From Meridianimarinicoccus marinus (GTDB lineage: Bacteria > Pseudomonadota > Alphaproteobacteria > Rhodobacterales > Rhodobacteraceae): 64,000 nucleotides of DNA. Both the position numbers and the translations under genes were made by a program. Shown one piece after another: positions 1 to 7,725 of the stretch (position 1 is its first letter; every line of letters starts with the position of its first letter). The DNA lies in the NCBI RefSeq assembly GCF_040689105.1, contig NZ_JBFBVU010000014.1, forward strand, positions 38,942-102,941, written 5' to 3'. Below the pieces are notes generated by a model. The model searched no databases and was not told the DNA's origin. It saw nothing but the letters and a program-made list of their open reading frames with translations.

Positions 1-557
1 CGCTCCTTCAGGCCGGCCCGGTCTTCCGGCGAGAGGCGCCCGATATAGCGGCGCTGCGTGTCCTTGCCTGAAAACGCCAGGATCACGTTGCCGGTCGATG
101 TCTTGATCGCGGGAAATATCGCCCCGGTCCGCACCGAATAGCTGGCCGGGCGCGGGCTGCGCACCGAGGCCAGAACCAGCACGTTGGAGCGGTTGACGAT
201 GCCCAGATGACAGGACTGCTCGGTCCGGTCGGCGATGCGTTCCAGCAGGGGAATGGCATTGCGCACAAGCCGCTCGGTCGGCTCGTGCCGATGCGACAGT
301 TCGAACAGCCGCATGGTCAGCGCGTAGCGCCCGGTGTCGGGGTTCTGTTCCACATAGCCGCGATCGGCCAGATAGACGACGACGCGATACAACTCGCCCA
401 TGGTGCGGCCAAGGGTTTCGACGATCTCGTTCATCGTCATGCCTTGCGCGGAATCGGCCAGCACCTCCAGCACATCCAGCGCCTTTTCGACGGCGGGCAC
501 TGCCGATTTTTCCTTGGTGTCCGGGGTGGCGGCGGATTTGGCGATCTTGCTGGGCAT
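1..557 (-). CDS. IclR-family transcriptional regulator (partial, runs off left edge)
   Basis: The first 185 residues are visible and the frame stays open to the window edge. An N-terminal winged helix-turn-helix (about residues 20-80, starting AVPAVEKALDVLEVL) is followed by the start of the IclR effector domain, with the usual HLGIVNRSNVLVLASV stretch. IclR proteins bind DNA as dimers or tetramers and respond to small aromatic or organic acids. The ATG at 557 has a GGGAG ribosome site four bases upstream and begins 17 bases after the enoyl-CoA hydratase stop, so it is the last visible gene of the TRAP operon and probably controls it. The ligand cannot be told from sequence. Confidence 0.88.
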   Translation of the reverse strand, partial: MPSKIAKSAATPDTKEKSAVPAVEKALDVLEVLADSAQGMTMNEIVETLGRTMGELYRVVVYLADRGYVEQNPDTGRYALTMRLFELSHRHEPTERLVRNAIPLLERIADRTEQSCHLGIVNRSNVLVLASVRSPRPASYSVRTGAIFPAIKTSTGNVILAFSGKDTQRRYIGRLSPEDRAGLKE

Positions 558-574
558 GCGTCTCCCGGAGGATG

Positions 575-1321
575 TCATCCCCCGCTGTCTTTCGGTGTGT
601 CACGGTCGATCTTGGCAAAGCACAGTGACATGAGTTCGTTGTCATAGGAAAGCCCCGATTGCACGGTGCTGTCCATGGCATTGCGCACGGCGGATTTCAC
701 CGCTTGGGTGGCCACAGTGGAATGCGCGGCGATCCGGTTGGCGATCTCCATCGCGGTATCCACTTCCTGGCCGGGGTCTACCAGCCATTCGATCATTCCC
801 ATGTCGTGGGCCTGTTGCGCCGAGAAACGGTCGCCGGTCAGCAGGTAGCGCATGGCATTGCCATAGCCGCACAGGCGCTCCATGTGCTGGGCTGCCCCGC
901 CGGCGCCGTTCCAGCCCAGCGTGACCTCGGGCGCGGCGAAGGTGGCGCTGGTGGCCGCGACACGCAGATCGCAGGCCAGGGCGATTTCCAGTCCGCCGCC
1001 CAAAGCCCAGCCCTTGACCGCCGCGATCAACGGTTTGCGCACCGCGCGGATCGGCGGGATATAGTCATAGCGGTTCCGCCAGGCCCAGAAATCCTCGTAT
1101 TCCTGCAGGGCCGTGATGTCGGACCCGGCACAGAAGGCGCGCTCGCCCGCCCCCCGGAAGATCGCGACCCTGATCTCGGGATCGGTGTTCACCGCCTCGC
1201 AGCACGCGCCGATCTGGCGATACATCTGCGGGGTCAGCGCGTTGTGCTTGGCGGGGCGGTCCAGAATGATCTGGCCAATGGCCCCGTGTTTTTCCAGTCG
1301 GACACATCCATCAGACGTCAT
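575..1321 (-). CDS. Enoyl-CoA hydratase/isomerase (crotonase) family protein
   Basis: 248 residues, full length for a crotonase. The two oxyanion-hole segments are present (FCAGSDI near residue 63 and ALGGGLEIALACD near 105). Both acidic positions used by classical hydratases are there: Glu in GGGLE and Glu in AAPEVTLG near residue 130. It therefore probably adds water to, or isomerises, an acyl-CoA thioester in the cytosol. AAGGAG lies 8 bases before the ATG. It sits between the TRAP large permease (13-base gap) and the IclR gene, suggesting the imported acid is activated to a CoA ester. No CoA ligase or CoA transferase is visible here, so activation may be encoded beyond the left edge. The exact substrate is unknown. 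Confidence 0.85.
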   Translation of the reverse strand: MTSDGCVRLEKHGAIGQIILDRPAKHNALTPQMYRQIGACCEAVNTDPEIRVAIFRGAGERAFCAGSDITALQEYEDFWAWRNRYDYIPPIRAVRKPLIAAVKGWALGGGLEIALACDLRVAATSATFAAPEVTLGWNGAGGAAQHMERLCGYGNAMRYLLTGDRFSAQQAHDMGMIEWLVDPGQEVDTAMEIANRIAAHSTVATQAVKSAVRNAMDSTVQSGLSYDNELMSLCFAKIDRDTPKDSGG

Positions 1322-1334
1322 GCGGGGATCTCCT

Positions 1335-2615
1335 TCAGTTCATGGACAGGTTGGGCAGCCACAGCGATATGCCGGGCATGAAGGTCAGCACCAACAGCAT
1401 GGCGAACAGCAGCGCATAGAACGGCAGGGCCGCCTTGATGAAATCGGCGATCGACACGCCGGTGATGGCACAGGTGGTGAACATCAGCGTGCCCAGCGGC
1501 GGCGTCACCCCGGCGATGGTCAGGTTCAGTACCATGACGATGCCGAAATGCACCGGGTCGATGCCGACCGTGGCGATCACCGGCACAAGGATCGGCGTCA
1601 GCAGGATCAGCGCGGCCGAGCCTTCGATGAACATGCCGACGATCACCAGCAGCAGGTTGATCATCAAAAGCAGCAGGATCGGGTTTTCGGTCAGCGCCAA
1701 CATCGCCTGGGTGACCGCCGTGGGGATCTGTTCCCACGTCATGTAGTAGCCAAAGCCGTTGGCGGCACAGATCACCAGCAGCACGATGGCCGTGGCCTGT
1801 GTCGTCTGTTGCAGGATCGGCCAGAGGTCGCGCAGCTTCAACTCGCGATAGATCACGCCGACGATGGCGGCGAACATCACGGCCATGCCCCCGGCCTCGG
1901 TCGGGGTGAAAAAGCCAAAGCGGATGCCGATGACGATGCCGAAGGGCACCATCAGGGCCAGGGCCGCACCGCGCAGGGTGACAAGACGGTCGGACCAGGG
2001 CATCCGGGCATCCAGCGCCGGTTTCAGGCGCAACCGGCGAGCCATCACCGCCACCAACGCCATCATCGCCGCGCACAGCAGGATGCCGGGCACAATCCCG
2101 GCCAGGAACAGCCGCCCGATCGACACATCGCCCATGAAGCCATAGAGGATCAGGCCGATTCCCGGTGGAATGATGACACTGATGATCGAGGACGACGCCG
2201 TTACCACCGAGGAAAACGCGCGGTCATAACCGCGCCGCGACATCTCGGGCACCAGAACCTTGGCCTGCATCGCCGCATCGGCATTGGCCGAGCCGGACAC
2301 CCCGCCCAGCAGCGTCGACAGCAGCACGTTGACCTGCGCCAGCCCGCCGACCCAATGGCCGGTCATCGCCTCGGCAAAGGCCATCATCCGGCGGGTGATG
2401 CCGGCATAGTTCATCACCACCCCGGTCATCACGAACAGCGGCACCGCGAGCAGCGGAAAGGAATGGGTGACCGAGACCATGCGCTGGATGAACAGCTCGG
2501 GCGGCATGGCCCCCGAGAACAGGAAAAAGGACACCCCAGCCGCTCCGATGGCATAGGCCACGGGCACGCCAAGGGCGATGGTGGCCAGCAGGATGATGAC
2601 AGGCAGAAGATCCAT
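1335..2615 (-). CDS. TRAP transporter large permease (DctM family)
   Basis: About 426 residues of almost continuous hydrophobic segments (around 12 helices) with the DctM-type GxxxxPP loop (IIPPGIGLILYGFM) and the repeated VTPPLGT motif near the C-terminus. It forms the sodium-driven channel subunit of a tripartite ATP-independent periplasmic transporter. The ATG at 2615 overlaps the DctQ stop in a TGATG, implying translational coupling; a GTG one codon upstream (2618) is the alternative start. It works with the small permease at 2615-3109 and the binding protein at 3173-4171. The substrate is probably an organic acid, since the linked gene is a crotonase; this is inference. Confidence 0.93.
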   Translation of the reverse strand: MDLLPVIILLATIALGVPVAYAIGAAGVSFFLFSGAMPPELFIQRMVSVTHSFPLLAVPLFVMTGVVMNYAGITRRMMAFAEAMTGHWVGGLAQVNVLLSTLLGGVSGSANADAAMQAKVLVPEMSRRGYDRAFSSVVTASSSIISVIIPPGIGLILYGFMGDVSIGRLFLAGIVPGILLCAAMMALVAVMARRLRLKPALDARMPWSDRLVTLRGAALALMVPFGIVIGIRFGFFTPTEAGGMAVMFAAIVGVIYRELKLRDLWPILQQTTQATAIVLLVICAANGFGYYMTWEQIPTAVTQAMLALTENPILLLLMINLLLVIVGMFIEGSAALILLTPILVPVIATVGIDPVHFGIVMVLNLTIAGVTPPLGTLMFTTCAITGVSIADFIKAALPFYALLFAMLLVLTFMPGISLWLPNLSMN

Positions 2616-3109
2616 CACAGCACCTCGACCGCGTCGTCATCACGCGGCGGCACCAGATCGGGCAGCACGAGGCGCAGCAGGGCGGTGACGGTCAGCAGGC
2701 TGAAGCCGATCAGCGGCGCCATGTAGACATAGGAAAACGGGATGTCCATGACTGGTGACATGCGCGACGCGCCCTTGCCCATCATGACATAGCTCAGCCA
2801 GGCCGCGTAGCCGACGAAGGCCAGCACCACCAGATCCGCCAGAATGCGTGCGATCCGTTGCAGCCGGCCCGGCAGCTTGTCCACCAGCAGGGTAACGCGG
2901 ATGTGCTGATCGCGGCGCCCGGCGGCCATGGCGCCGATGAACACCACCCAGGTGAACAGGATCCCCGACAACTCGGTGGTCCAGACCGCCGGGCGGGCGG
3001 TGACATAGCGTGTCAGCACGCCCCACAGCACCGCTCCCAGCAGCACGGCCATGGCCGTGTTGGTGACCAGGGTTTCGGCGAAATCGATGGCTTTCCTGAT
3101 CCGCAGCAT
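2615..3109 (-). CDS. TRAP transporter small permease (DctQ family)
   Basis: 164 residues with four predicted membrane helices and the DctQ signature region: the Trp/Glu-Leu segment WTTELSGILFTWVVFIGAM followed by RRDQHIRV. The start at ATG 3109 is preferred over the GTG six codons upstream because AGAGG lies about 8 bases before the ATG and the GTG would place it inside the gene. The subunit docks on DctM to make the membrane part of the carrier. It is separated from the binding-protein gene by a short gap holding a GC-rich hairpin. Confidence 0.92.
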   Translation of the reverse strand: MLRIRKAIDFAETLVTNTAMAVLLGAVLWGVLTRYVTARPAVWTTELSGILFTWVVFIGAMAAGRRDQHIRVTLLVDKLPGRLQRIARILADLVVLAFVGYAAWLSYVMMGKGASRMSPVMDIPFSYVYMAPLIGFSLLTVTALLRLVLPDLVPPRDDDAVEVL

Positions 3110-3133
3110 TGCGTGACCTCTTTGCACAGGATC

Positions 3134-3157
3134 GGCCCGGCCCTTATCGGCCGGACC
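3134..3157 (-). terminator. Intra-operon hairpin after the TRAP binding-protein gene
   Basis: Arms GGCCCGGCC (3134-3142) and GGCCGGACC (3149-3157) pair around a 6-base loop; the one mismatch becomes a G-U pair in the leftward transcript. There is no long U run, so it fits better as an mRNA-stabilising or attenuating hairpin that keeps binding-protein levels above permease levels than as a full terminator. Confidence 0.55.
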
Positions 3158-3172
3158 GGATCGCGGGTTGCC

Positions 3173-4171
3173 TCAGTTGTCCAGGATCGCACGAACCTGG
3201 TCGTACAGGCCCGGCGACCAGTCGGGGAACTTGGTGTAGGTCACGGCCGTCTTCTCCTGGAAGGCGGGAATGTCGACATCGCGGTTGAAGGTGACGCCTT
3301 CGGCCTCAAGCTTGGCGATCCATTCCTCTTCCGAGTTCAGCATCAGGTCGGTCATGAAGACCCCCGCAGCCACGGCTTCCTCGACCAGCACGGTCTGGAT
3401 GTCCTCGGGCAGGTTGGCGAAATACTCGGCATTGATCACCAGCCCGGTGAACCCCTTGAAATGTCCGGTCAGCGAGATGACCTTCTTCACCTCGTGCAGC
3501 TTGGCACCATAGATCGACGGCAGCGGCGCCTCGGCACCCTCGACGACGCCTGCGGACAGACCCGAATAGACCTCGGCCCAGGCCAGCTGGGTCGGCCGTG
3601 CGCCCATGGCGTCGAAGGTTTCGACCCACATGATGTTGGGCGGGGTGCGGAAGGTCATGCCGGCGATGTCGCCGGGCGTGCTGATCGGCCTGTCCGAGAT
3701 CAGGTGCCGCGAGCCGAACAGCCAGTTCAAGGCCAGAAGCTCGATCTGGCTTTCGTCGCGCAGACGATCCTTCATGTCGGCATAAAGATCCGAATCGATG
3801 ATCTTGGTGAAATCGCGCGGGTCGGCCATCAGGTAGGGCCCGCCCAGCACACCGAAATCGGCCACGAAGTCCGACAGATAGCCGGGGTCCGAGATCGTCA
3901 TGATCGGCGCGCCGGCGCGCATCTGTTCGTAGACTTCCGAATTGGTGCCAAGCTGCGCGTTGGGAAAGATGGTGATCTCGACCTGCCCGTCGGTGCGCTC
4001 GGCCACCTTCGAGACGAATTGCTCCATCGCCTGCTGGATAGGCTCCTTGTCCGACGTCACATGGCCGAGGCGAATTTCATAGTCCGCCGCCTGCGCCGGG
4101 GCCAGGGCGGCCAGCCCGGCCAGGGCGGCAGCGGCGATTGCGCGGCGAATGATGGGGGTGGTTCCGGTCAT
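3173..4171 (-). CDS. TRAP transporter solute-binding protein (DctP family)
   Basis: 332 residues with a Sec signal peptide (about residues 1-28, cleavage after AQA in APAQAADYEIRLG) and the DctP fold. The typical features are a beta-1 strand YEIRLGHV, the LAL-type loop, and the region around ISTPGDIAGMTFRTPPN that contains the Arg (FRTP) which usually salt-bridges the ligand carboxylate. It captures an organic acid anion in the periplasm and hands it to DctQM. AGGAGG sits 7 bases before the ATG. It is the first gene of the leftward operon and is divergent from the gene at 4336. Confidence 0.92.
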   Translation of the reverse strand: MTGTTPIIRRAIAAAALAGLAALAPAQAADYEIRLGHVTSDKEPIQQAMEQFVSKVAERTDGQVEITIFPNAQLGTNSEVYEQMRAGAPIMTISDPGYLSDFVADFGVLGGPYLMADPRDFTKIIDSDLYADMKDRLRDESQIELLALNWLFGSRHLISDRPISTPGDIAGMTFRTPPNIMWVETFDAMGARPTQLAWAEVYSGLSAGVVEGAEAPLPSIYGAKLHEVKKVISLTGHFKGFTGLVINAEYFANLPEDIQTVLVEEAVAAGVFMTDLMLNSEEEWIAKLEAEGVTFNRDVDIPAFQEKTAVTYTKFPDWSPGLYDQVRAILDN

Positions 4172-4272
4172 GGCGTCCTCCTGCGATTGACCAAATCTGT
4201 CCGGGGAAATTCAGCCCCGGTGCCGGGTCCAATGCGCGGATCCGGGCAACGCCGACAGCAGTAACATTCTAC

Positions 4273-4308
4273 TTGCAAATGTCAAAGCAGTTTTTATATT
4301 CGCAAATG
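4273..4308 (+). promoter_or_regulatory. Candidate promoter with GCAAATG repeats
   Basis: TTGCAA (4273-4278) and TATATT (4295-4300), separated by 16 bases, resemble a sigma-70 promoter and give a start just ahead of the gene at 4336. GCAAATG occurs twice in the same orientation (4275-4281 and 4302-4308), which could be a regulator site, perhaps for the IclR protein. Promoter and repeats lie inside the 5' extension of the open frame, an argument for the downstream ATG. Confidence 0.45.
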
Positions 4309-4335
4309 CAGCGCAGAGAAGACTTGGAGGATGCG

Positions 4336-5457
4336 ATGATGCTTGCCGGAATGACGTGGGACCATGCCCGCGCCTATGATTGCCTCGTGGCGGCCTCGGA
4401 GCGCTTCGCGGCCGAACGCGGCACGGCGATCAGCTGGAAGAAGCGCAGCCTGCAGGCCTTTGCCGATGAACCCATCGAACAGATTGCCCGCGCCTATGAT
4501 CTGGTGATTCTCGACCACCCGCATGTGGGGCAGATCTCGGCCTCGGGCTGTTTGCTGGAGCTTCCGGATTTTCCCGATCCGGCAGCGACCTCGCTGGGCG
4601 GGTCGGTGGAAAGCTACATCTGGAACAGCAAGACGTGGTCCTATCCCATCGACGCGGCCTGCCAGATGGCGGTCGTGCGCGCCGATCTGGGCGGTGCCTT
4701 CCCGGCCCATTGGGAAGATGTGCTGGAGGATGCCGGGCGATTCAGCCTCGTCACGCCCTTGCTGCCGGTGGATGCATTCGACCTGATGCTGTCGATGCTG
4801 GCCTCGCGCGGCGAGGCGGATCTGCCAGTGTCGCCGCAGGCCTTCTGCAGCGAGGCCAACGGGCTGTTCAACCTGAAGGTTCTGAAGGCGCTGTTCCGCA
4901 TGGGACCGTCCGAGGCCACAGACTGGAACCCGATCAGGGTGCTGGAGCTTCTGTCCACCAGCAACGACTTCGCCGGCTCCCCGGCGCTGTTCGGCTATAT
5001 CAACTACGCCCGGCCGGGATTCCGTCCGCATCAGTTGACCTACCACAACCTGCCCGGATTTCGCGGCCATGGCATGCCGCGAGGCATTCTGGGTGGCGCG
5101 GGCATTGGGGTGTCGGCCTTCTGCGCGCATCCCGAAGAGGCGATCGCCTTTGCGCAATGGGTCACCTCCGAACCCATCCAGTCCAGCGTCTATATCGAGA
5201 ACGAAGGCCAGCCCGCACATCTGGGCACGTGGAACCGGTTGCGGCACACGCCGCGCTATGCCGGGTTCCTCGATGGCGCCTATGACACCATCACCCATGC
5301 CTGGACCCGCCCGCGCGACGACTGGTTCCTGCATTTCGTTGATGACATCTGCGAGATCTTCCCCGCCTTCTTCCTGAAGGATCGGGCCGAAGAGGACATG
5401 CTTGCCGATATCAACGCGCTTTACCGCAAACACATTGGCCAGGAGGCCCAGCCATGA
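4336..5457 (+). CDS. Solute-binding-protein-fold protein without signal peptide
   Basis: 373 residues resembling family 1 extracellular solute-binding proteins in the C-terminal half (segments such as PALFGYINYARPG, RGILGGAGIGVSAFC, and the EEAIAFAQWVTSEPIQ helix typical of sugar-binding proteins). Its N-terminus (MMLAGMTWDHARAYD) is soluble and charged, with no signal peptide or lipobox. GGAGG at 4326-4330 places the start at ATG 4336 (or 4339); an earlier TTG start would overlap the candidate promoter. No ABC permease is linked. Its neighbours are an SDR (4-base overlap) and a zinc dehydrogenase, so it may be a cytosolic ligand binder or a repurposed enzyme. The function is unknown. Confidence 0.8.
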   Translation: MMLAGMTWDHARAYDCLVAASERFAAERGTAISWKKRSLQAFADEPIEQIARAYDLVILDHPHVGQISASGCLLELPDFPDPAATSLGGSVESYIWNSKTWSYPIDAACQMAVVRADLGGAFPAHWEDVLEDAGRFSLVTPLLPVDAFDLMLSMLASRGEADLPVSPQAFCSEANGLFNLKVLKALFRMGPSEATDWNPIRVLELLSTSNDFAGSPALFGYINYARPGFRPHQLTYHNLPGFRGHGMPRGILGGAGIGVSAFCAHPEEAIAFAQWVTSEPIQSSVYIENEGQPAHLGTWNRLRHTPRYAGFLDGAYDTITHAWTRPRDDWFLHFVDDICEIFPAFFLKDRAEEDMLADINALYRKHIGQEAQP

Positions 5458-6170
5458 AGAACATCGTCATTACCGGGGGCAACAAGGGGTTGGGAATCGA
5501 ACAGGTCCGCCGCTTTCTTGAGGCCGGATGCCGGGTACATGTGGTGTCCCGCTCGCGCGGGGATCTGGATCAGGTGGACGGCGATGTGGTCTTTCATCAG
5601 GCCGATCTGGCGAACTGGTCCGACACCGGGTGGCTGGACGCGATCCATGTCGATTGCGGCCATATCGACGGGCTGGTGAATAACGCCGGGATGCATCTGA
5701 AAAAGCCCATGTGGGAGGTCGCGCCGGACGAGCTGGACACGGTGCTGAACATCAACGTGAAGGCCATGTTCGCGGCCTGTGGCCGTCTGGTGGCGCTGCA
5801 AAAGGACCGCGGCGGGGCGATCGTCAACATCTCCTCCATGGGCGGGCTGATGGCGCTGCAAACAGCCGCCGCCTATGTCACCGCCAAGACCGCGGTGCTG
5901 GGCATCACCCGGTCGCTGGCCGTGGATGCGGCGCCCTTCGGCTTTCGCTGCAACGCGGTCTGTCCCGGCTTTATCGAAACCGACATGACGCGGGCCATCC
6001 TTGCCAAGGACCCCGCGCGCCGCGCCAAGATCGAAGGCCGCATTCCGTCCGGCAAGTTCGGCAGCGCCCGCAACGTGGCCGAGGCGGTGCATTTCCTGAT
6101 CTCGCCCGCGTCGACCTATATCAACGGCGTCGCCCTGCCGGTCGACGACGGCTTTTCCATCGGCTTCTGA
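5454..6170 (+). CDS. SDR-family NAD(P)-dependent oxidoreductase
   Basis: 238 residues, a classical short-chain dehydrogenase. Features seen are the cofactor loop TGGNKGLG near residue 7, NNAG near residue 77, the catalytic Ser in ISSMGG, and Tyr/Lys in YVTAK near residue 140. The C-terminal substrate loop is PGFIETDMTRA. It should oxidise or reduce a hydroxyl/carbonyl group in the cytosol. The ATG overlaps the previous stop by 4 bases, and a zinc dehydrogenase follows after 11 bases, so three proteins are made together. Linked to the TRAP/crotonase operon across a shared promoter region, it probably acts on the same imported compound. Confidence 0.9.
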   Translation: MKNIVITGGNKGLGIEQVRRFLEAGCRVHVVSRSRGDLDQVDGDVVFHQADLANWSDTGWLDAIHVDCGHIDGLVNNAGMHLKKPMWEVAPDELDTVLNINVKAMFAACGRLVALQKDRGGAIVNISSMGGLMALQTAAAYVTAKTAVLGITRSLAVDAAPFGFRCNAVCPGFIETDMTRAILAKDPARRAKIEGRIPSGKFGSARNVAEAVHFLISPASTYINGVALPVDDGFSIGF

Positions 6171-6181
6171 GGAGGCATCCC

Positions 6182-7210
6182 ATGACCTATCTTGCCAGCA
6201 AACTGACGGCCGCGCAGGCCGTGACCTCGGTCGAAATGGAGCTTCCGGCAGAGGTGCCCGAAGGGCATGTGCGCCTGAAATTGGCCACCGCCAGCCTCTG
6301 CGGCACCGATCTGCACTACTTCAAGCATTTCGCCAACGCCGGTTTCCAGTTGCAGAACGCGCTGACCCTGGGCCACGAGGCCTGCGCCACGGTGGTCGAT
6401 GCCAATGGCGCCGATCTGGCGCCGGGCCAGCTGGTGGCGCTGAACCCGATCATCTTCTGCGGCGAATGCAAGAACTGCGGCAAGGGCCTTGTGAACCTCT
6501 GCACCGCCAAGAAGTTCCCCGGCTCGGGCACCACGGTCCCGCATCTGGACGGGTTCTTCCGCGAGTATTTCGACTTTCCGGCCTTCTGCTGCCACGCCGT
6601 GCCCGACGACACCGATCCCGACCACCTGACCTTTGCCGAGCCGCTGTCGTGTTCGATGCACGCGGTCAACAAGGGTGATGTTGGTGCAGGCACGACGGTC
6701 TGCGTCACCGGCTGCGGGCCGATGGGCCTGCTGGCCGTGGTCGCAGCGGCCTCGAAAGGGGCGCAAGTCGCGGTGACCGATGTGCGCGCCGAGGTCGTGG
6801 CGCTTGCCTGCGAGATCGGCGCATCCAAGGGCTATGTCGCGGGCACCGATGACATCGGCGCACTGGCGGCCACCTTTGACGTTGTGATCGAGGCCAGCGG
6901 CAACCCGCACGCCTTCAACCAGGCGCTGGATCTGGTCAAGCGGCAAGGCAAGGTGGTGATCCTGTCGAACATCCAGCCGTCGCAAACGCCGATCCATCTG
7001 CACAAGATCATGCTGAAAGAGATCCAGGTCGTCGGCTCGTTCCAGTTCAACAAGGAGTTCGCCGAAGCGGTGGAGCTGGTAACCTCGAAACAGGCCGATT
7101 TCGACAAGCTGATCGCGGCGCGCTTTGCGCTGTCGCAAACCGCCGAGGCGCTGCAATACATGGCCGACGGCAAAGCCTTCGGAAAGATCCTTCTGAAGCC
7201 CGACGCCTGA
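6182..7210 (+). CDS. Zinc-dependent medium-chain alcohol dehydrogenase (sorbitol/L-idonate dehydrogenase-like)
   Basis: 342 residues. The catalytic zinc ligands are in SLCGTDLHYF and the GHEACATVV motif. The four structural-zinc cysteines are in CGECKNCGKGLVNLC near residues 91-105. A Rossmann loop GCGPMGLLAVV near residue 177 binds NAD(P). Polyol or sugar-acid dehydrogenases of the threonine/L-idonate dehydrogenase branch look like this. GAGGAGG lies before the ATG at 6182; a much longer open frame upstream overlaps the SDR gene in another phase and is not real. Last gene of its operon, followed by a strong terminator. Substrate not determinable. Confidence 0.9.
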   Translation: MTYLASKLTAAQAVTSVEMELPAEVPEGHVRLKLATASLCGTDLHYFKHFANAGFQLQNALTLGHEACATVVDANGADLAPGQLVALNPIIFCGECKNCGKGLVNLCTAKKFPGSGTTVPHLDGFFREYFDFPAFCCHAVPDDTDPDHLTFAEPLSCSMHAVNKGDVGAGTTVCVTGCGPMGLLAVVAAASKGAQVAVTDVRAEVVALACEIGASKGYVAGTDDIGALAATFDVVIEASGNPHAFNQALDLVKRQGKVVILSNIQPSQTPIHLHKIMLKEIQVVGSFQFNKEFAEAVELVTSKQADFDKLIAARFALSQTAEALQYMADGKAFGKILLKPDA

Positions 7211-7231
7211 GCCCGCTTGGCTCAAGGTGCA

Positions 7232-7262
7232 CCAACGCCGGTCCCAGAAGGGCCGGCGTTGG
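7232..7262 (+). terminator. Rho-independent terminator after zinc dehydrogenase
   Basis: A perfect 10-bp stem CCAACGCCGG / CCGGCGTTGG with inner CCC/GGG pairs and an AGAA loop, followed by GCGTTTATT. It lies between two converging genes and may act in both directions, with the better T run on the rightward strand. Confidence 0.8.
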
Positions 7263-7285
7263 GCGTTTATTCGGTTGTGTTGCGG

Positions 7286-7681
7286 TCAGCCGGACCTGTC
7301 GGGCAGGTCAACACCGAACCAGACGAAATCCGCATCACTGTCGTTGATCCAGCCGTGCTGCGCGCCGGGTGGAAACACCACCAGAGTGCCCGGCGCAAAG
7401 TCCAGCGCGCCGGTTGGCCGCTGCGCATCGTCAAAAAGCGTCAGCCGCCCCGTGCCCGAGAGCACCAGCAGCGCGTAGAGGTTGGGCCCGGCATGGGCCG
7501 GAACCTCCTTGCCCGGCGGCACCACGCCGCGCGCGAAGGTCACGCCTGCGTCGGGCAGATCTGCCAGCACGCCGTAGGAGAAATTCATCCCCTCAACCCG
7601 CGCCATTTCGACCGCGGGTTGCTTTTCGGGCGCCAGCACCCGGCCCGCGTCCGCGTTCAGAACATAGGTTTCACCAGACAT
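7286..7681 (-). CDS. Cupin-domain protein
   Basis: 131 residues, one small beta-barrel cupin. Motif 1 resembles PAHAGPNLYALLVLSGTG with a reduced set of metal ligands; motif 2 is FPPGAQHGWIND. Such single-domain cupins in sugar operons act as ligand-binding or isomerase-type accessory proteins. AAAGGAG is placed correctly before the ATG at 7681; the frame is open further upstream, but that part overlaps the aldehyde dehydrogenase gene. It is the last gene of the sugar ABC operon, 44 bases after the aldehyde dehydrogenase. Its activity cannot be assigned. Confidence 0.8.
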   Translation of the reverse strand: MSGETYVLNADAGRVLAPEKQPAVEMARVEGMNFSYGVLADLPDAGVTFARGVVPPGKEVPAHAGPNLYALLVLSGTGRLTLFDDAQRPTGALDFAPGTLVVFPPGAQHGWINDSDADFVWFGVDLPDRSG

Positions 7682-7725
7682 GGCGGCTCCTTTCGTCGTG
7701 TACGGATGCGGGCAGGGCGGCCGGA

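Noticed and set aside
1113..2726. 537-codon plus-strand frame
   Set aside because: Antisense to the TRAP permease and crotonase genes; long His/Gln/Asp strings and no domain.
4273..4335. Earlier TTG start for the signal-less binding-protein-fold gene
   Set aside because: It would include the TTGCAA/TATATT promoter, and GGAGG stands just before ATG 4336; the extension does not encode a signal peptide either.
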